DNA of 64,000 bases from positions 62,001-126,000 of the forward strand of contig JAHEAX010000005.1 of the NCBI GenBank assembly GCA_024642525.1, in the 5' to 3' direction. Source of the DNA: Erythrobacteraceae bacterium (GTDB lineage: Bacteria > Pseudomonadota > Alphaproteobacteria > Sphingomonadales > Sphingomonadaceae). The translations under genes and the position numbers were made by a program. Every line of letters starts with the position of its first letter. Position 1 is the stretch's first letter. Shown one piece after another: positions 63,451 through 64,000 of this stretch. Under the pieces are notes generated by a model that saw only the letters and a list, made by a program, of their open reading frames with translations, was not told the DNA's origin and made no database searches.

Positions 63451-63818
63451 GCCGTTATTTCACCGACGAACATGAATGGATCGAAGTCGAAGGCGATACT
63501 GCTACCATCGGCATCACCGATTACGCGCAAAGCCAGCTGGGCGATATCGTCTTTGTCGAAGTGCCGGCAGCAGGCACGCAAGTGACCAAGGGCGCCGATG
63601 CAGCAGTTGTGGAATCGGTAAAAGCAGCGTCGGACGTTTACGCGCCGATCGCCGGCACTGTGCTGGAAGGCAATCCTGCGCTGGAAGAAGATCCGGCGCT
63701 GGTCAACACGGCCCCTGAAACCGACGGCTGGTTCTTCAAGCTCAAGGTCGCTGATGCAAGCGAACTCGAAGGCCTGATGGACGAAGCTGCCTACAAGGCA
63801 TTTGTCGAAGGCCTTTAA
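63447..63818 (+). CDS. gcvH: Glycine cleavage system H protein
   Basis: A 123-residue lipoyl carrier that shuttles the aminomethyl intermediate between the P, T and L proteins. The fold markers are [20 protein letters not shown] at the start and [16 protein letters not shown]. The lipoylated residue is Lys59 in [14 protein letters not shown], and the closing [16 protein letters not shown] is standard. The ATG overlaps the gcvT stop (ATGA), so the two are coupled and both fall under the glycine riboswitch. Confidence 0.97.
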   Translation: MSRYFTDEHEWIEVEGDTATIGITDYAQSQLGDIVFVEVPAAGTQVTKGADAAVVESVKAASDVYAPIAGTVLEGNPALEEDPALVNTAPETDGWFFKLKVADASELEGLMDEAAYKAFVEGL

Positions 63819-63890
63819 AGTCTGTGCCGGAAACGGCGGATGATGCTGAACTGATCCCGGCAAAGCGCGGGATTACGAGGAAAAACAACG

Positions 63891-64000
63891 ATGCGTTACC
63901 TCCCTCTGACCGATGCCGACCGTTCGGCAATGCTGGAAACCATCGGCGCGCCGGATATCGACGCGCTGTTCGTGGACGTTCCGCACGAAGCACAGCTTGA
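63891..64000 (+). CDS. gcvPA: Glycine dehydrogenase (decarboxylating) subunit 1, N-terminal fragment
   Basis: The window ends inside this gene. The visible 36 codons, [20 protein letters not shown] and [16 protein letters not shown], match the N-terminus of the split P-protein subunit 1, which with subunit 2 forms the PLP-dependent glycine decarboxylase. GAGG lies 9-10 bases before the ATG at 63891. It is third in the gcvT-gcvH-gcvPA operon. Completeness cannot be judged. Confidence 0.9.
   Translation, partial: MRYLPLTDADRSAMLETIGAPDIDALFVDVPHEAQL

Overview
The window reads as chromosomal DNA of an alphaproteobacterium of the order Sphingomonadales, most likely Erythrobacteraceae or Sphingomonadaceae. 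The basis is overall protein similarity from memory, the pyk / DUF1244 / gapR gene order, the divergent ubiG-lysC pair, the split metH behind a SahR-type regulator, and small Ala/Val-rich leader-peptide-like proteins typical of sphingomonads. Base composition looks even and GC-rich. I saw no tRNA, rRNA, CRISPR array, insertion sequence or prophage gene.

Layout. 1-2.1 kb: the first 23 codons of rplJ (minus strand), then a minus-strand cassette of a 40-aa secreted or membrane peptide, a DUF2975 membrane protein, a small XRE regulator and a multi-pass membrane protein. 2.1-11.2 kb: rpoB and rpoC with their own consensus promoter, a hairpin-terminator inside the rpoB leader, and a strong bidirectional terminator after rpoC. 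11.2-25.4 kb: housekeeping genes (serine hydrolase, gltX, VOC protein, pyk, DUF1244, gapR, YbjQ, CPBP protease, yebC-like, ruvC), a second XRE/membrane-protein cassette, an ArsC-like protein and a deaminase, ubiG/lysC and katG.

25.5-35.4 kb: a nitronate monooxygenase, then aldehyde dehydrogenase downstream of a PQQ/heme c alcohol dehydrogenase. The latter carries the extra Asp associated with lanthanide use. Next come a Tat-exported dienelactone hydrolase, a COG4705 membrane protein, a stomatin/NfeD pair and an NDUFA9-like protein. 35.6-43.9 kb: a beta-oxidation island (thiolase; enoyl-CoA hydratase, alpha-methylacyl-CoA racemase and acyl-CoA dehydrogenase; then a fused double CaiB/BaiF CoA-transferase with a thiolase-like protein lacking the usual Cys). 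It looks suited to alpha-methyl-branched, isoprenoid-type or sterol-side-chain acyl-CoAs.

44.0-52.9 kb: the most unusual stretch. It holds a small ion channel, a compact trio (geranylgeranyl-reductase-like flavoprotein, phytoene-desaturase-like flavoprotein, polyprenyl diphosphate synthase) that looks like an uncharacterised isoprenoid pathway, and, convergent with it, a 1176-aa TIR / degenerate nucleotide-cyclase / STAND ATPase / TPR protein. 53.1-64 kb: DEAD-box helicase, LacI-type regulator, then the methionine-cycle operon sahR-metF-metH(N)-metH(C) with a clear operator, and finally a tandem glycine riboswitch controlling gcvT-gcvH-gcvPA, the last cut by the window end.
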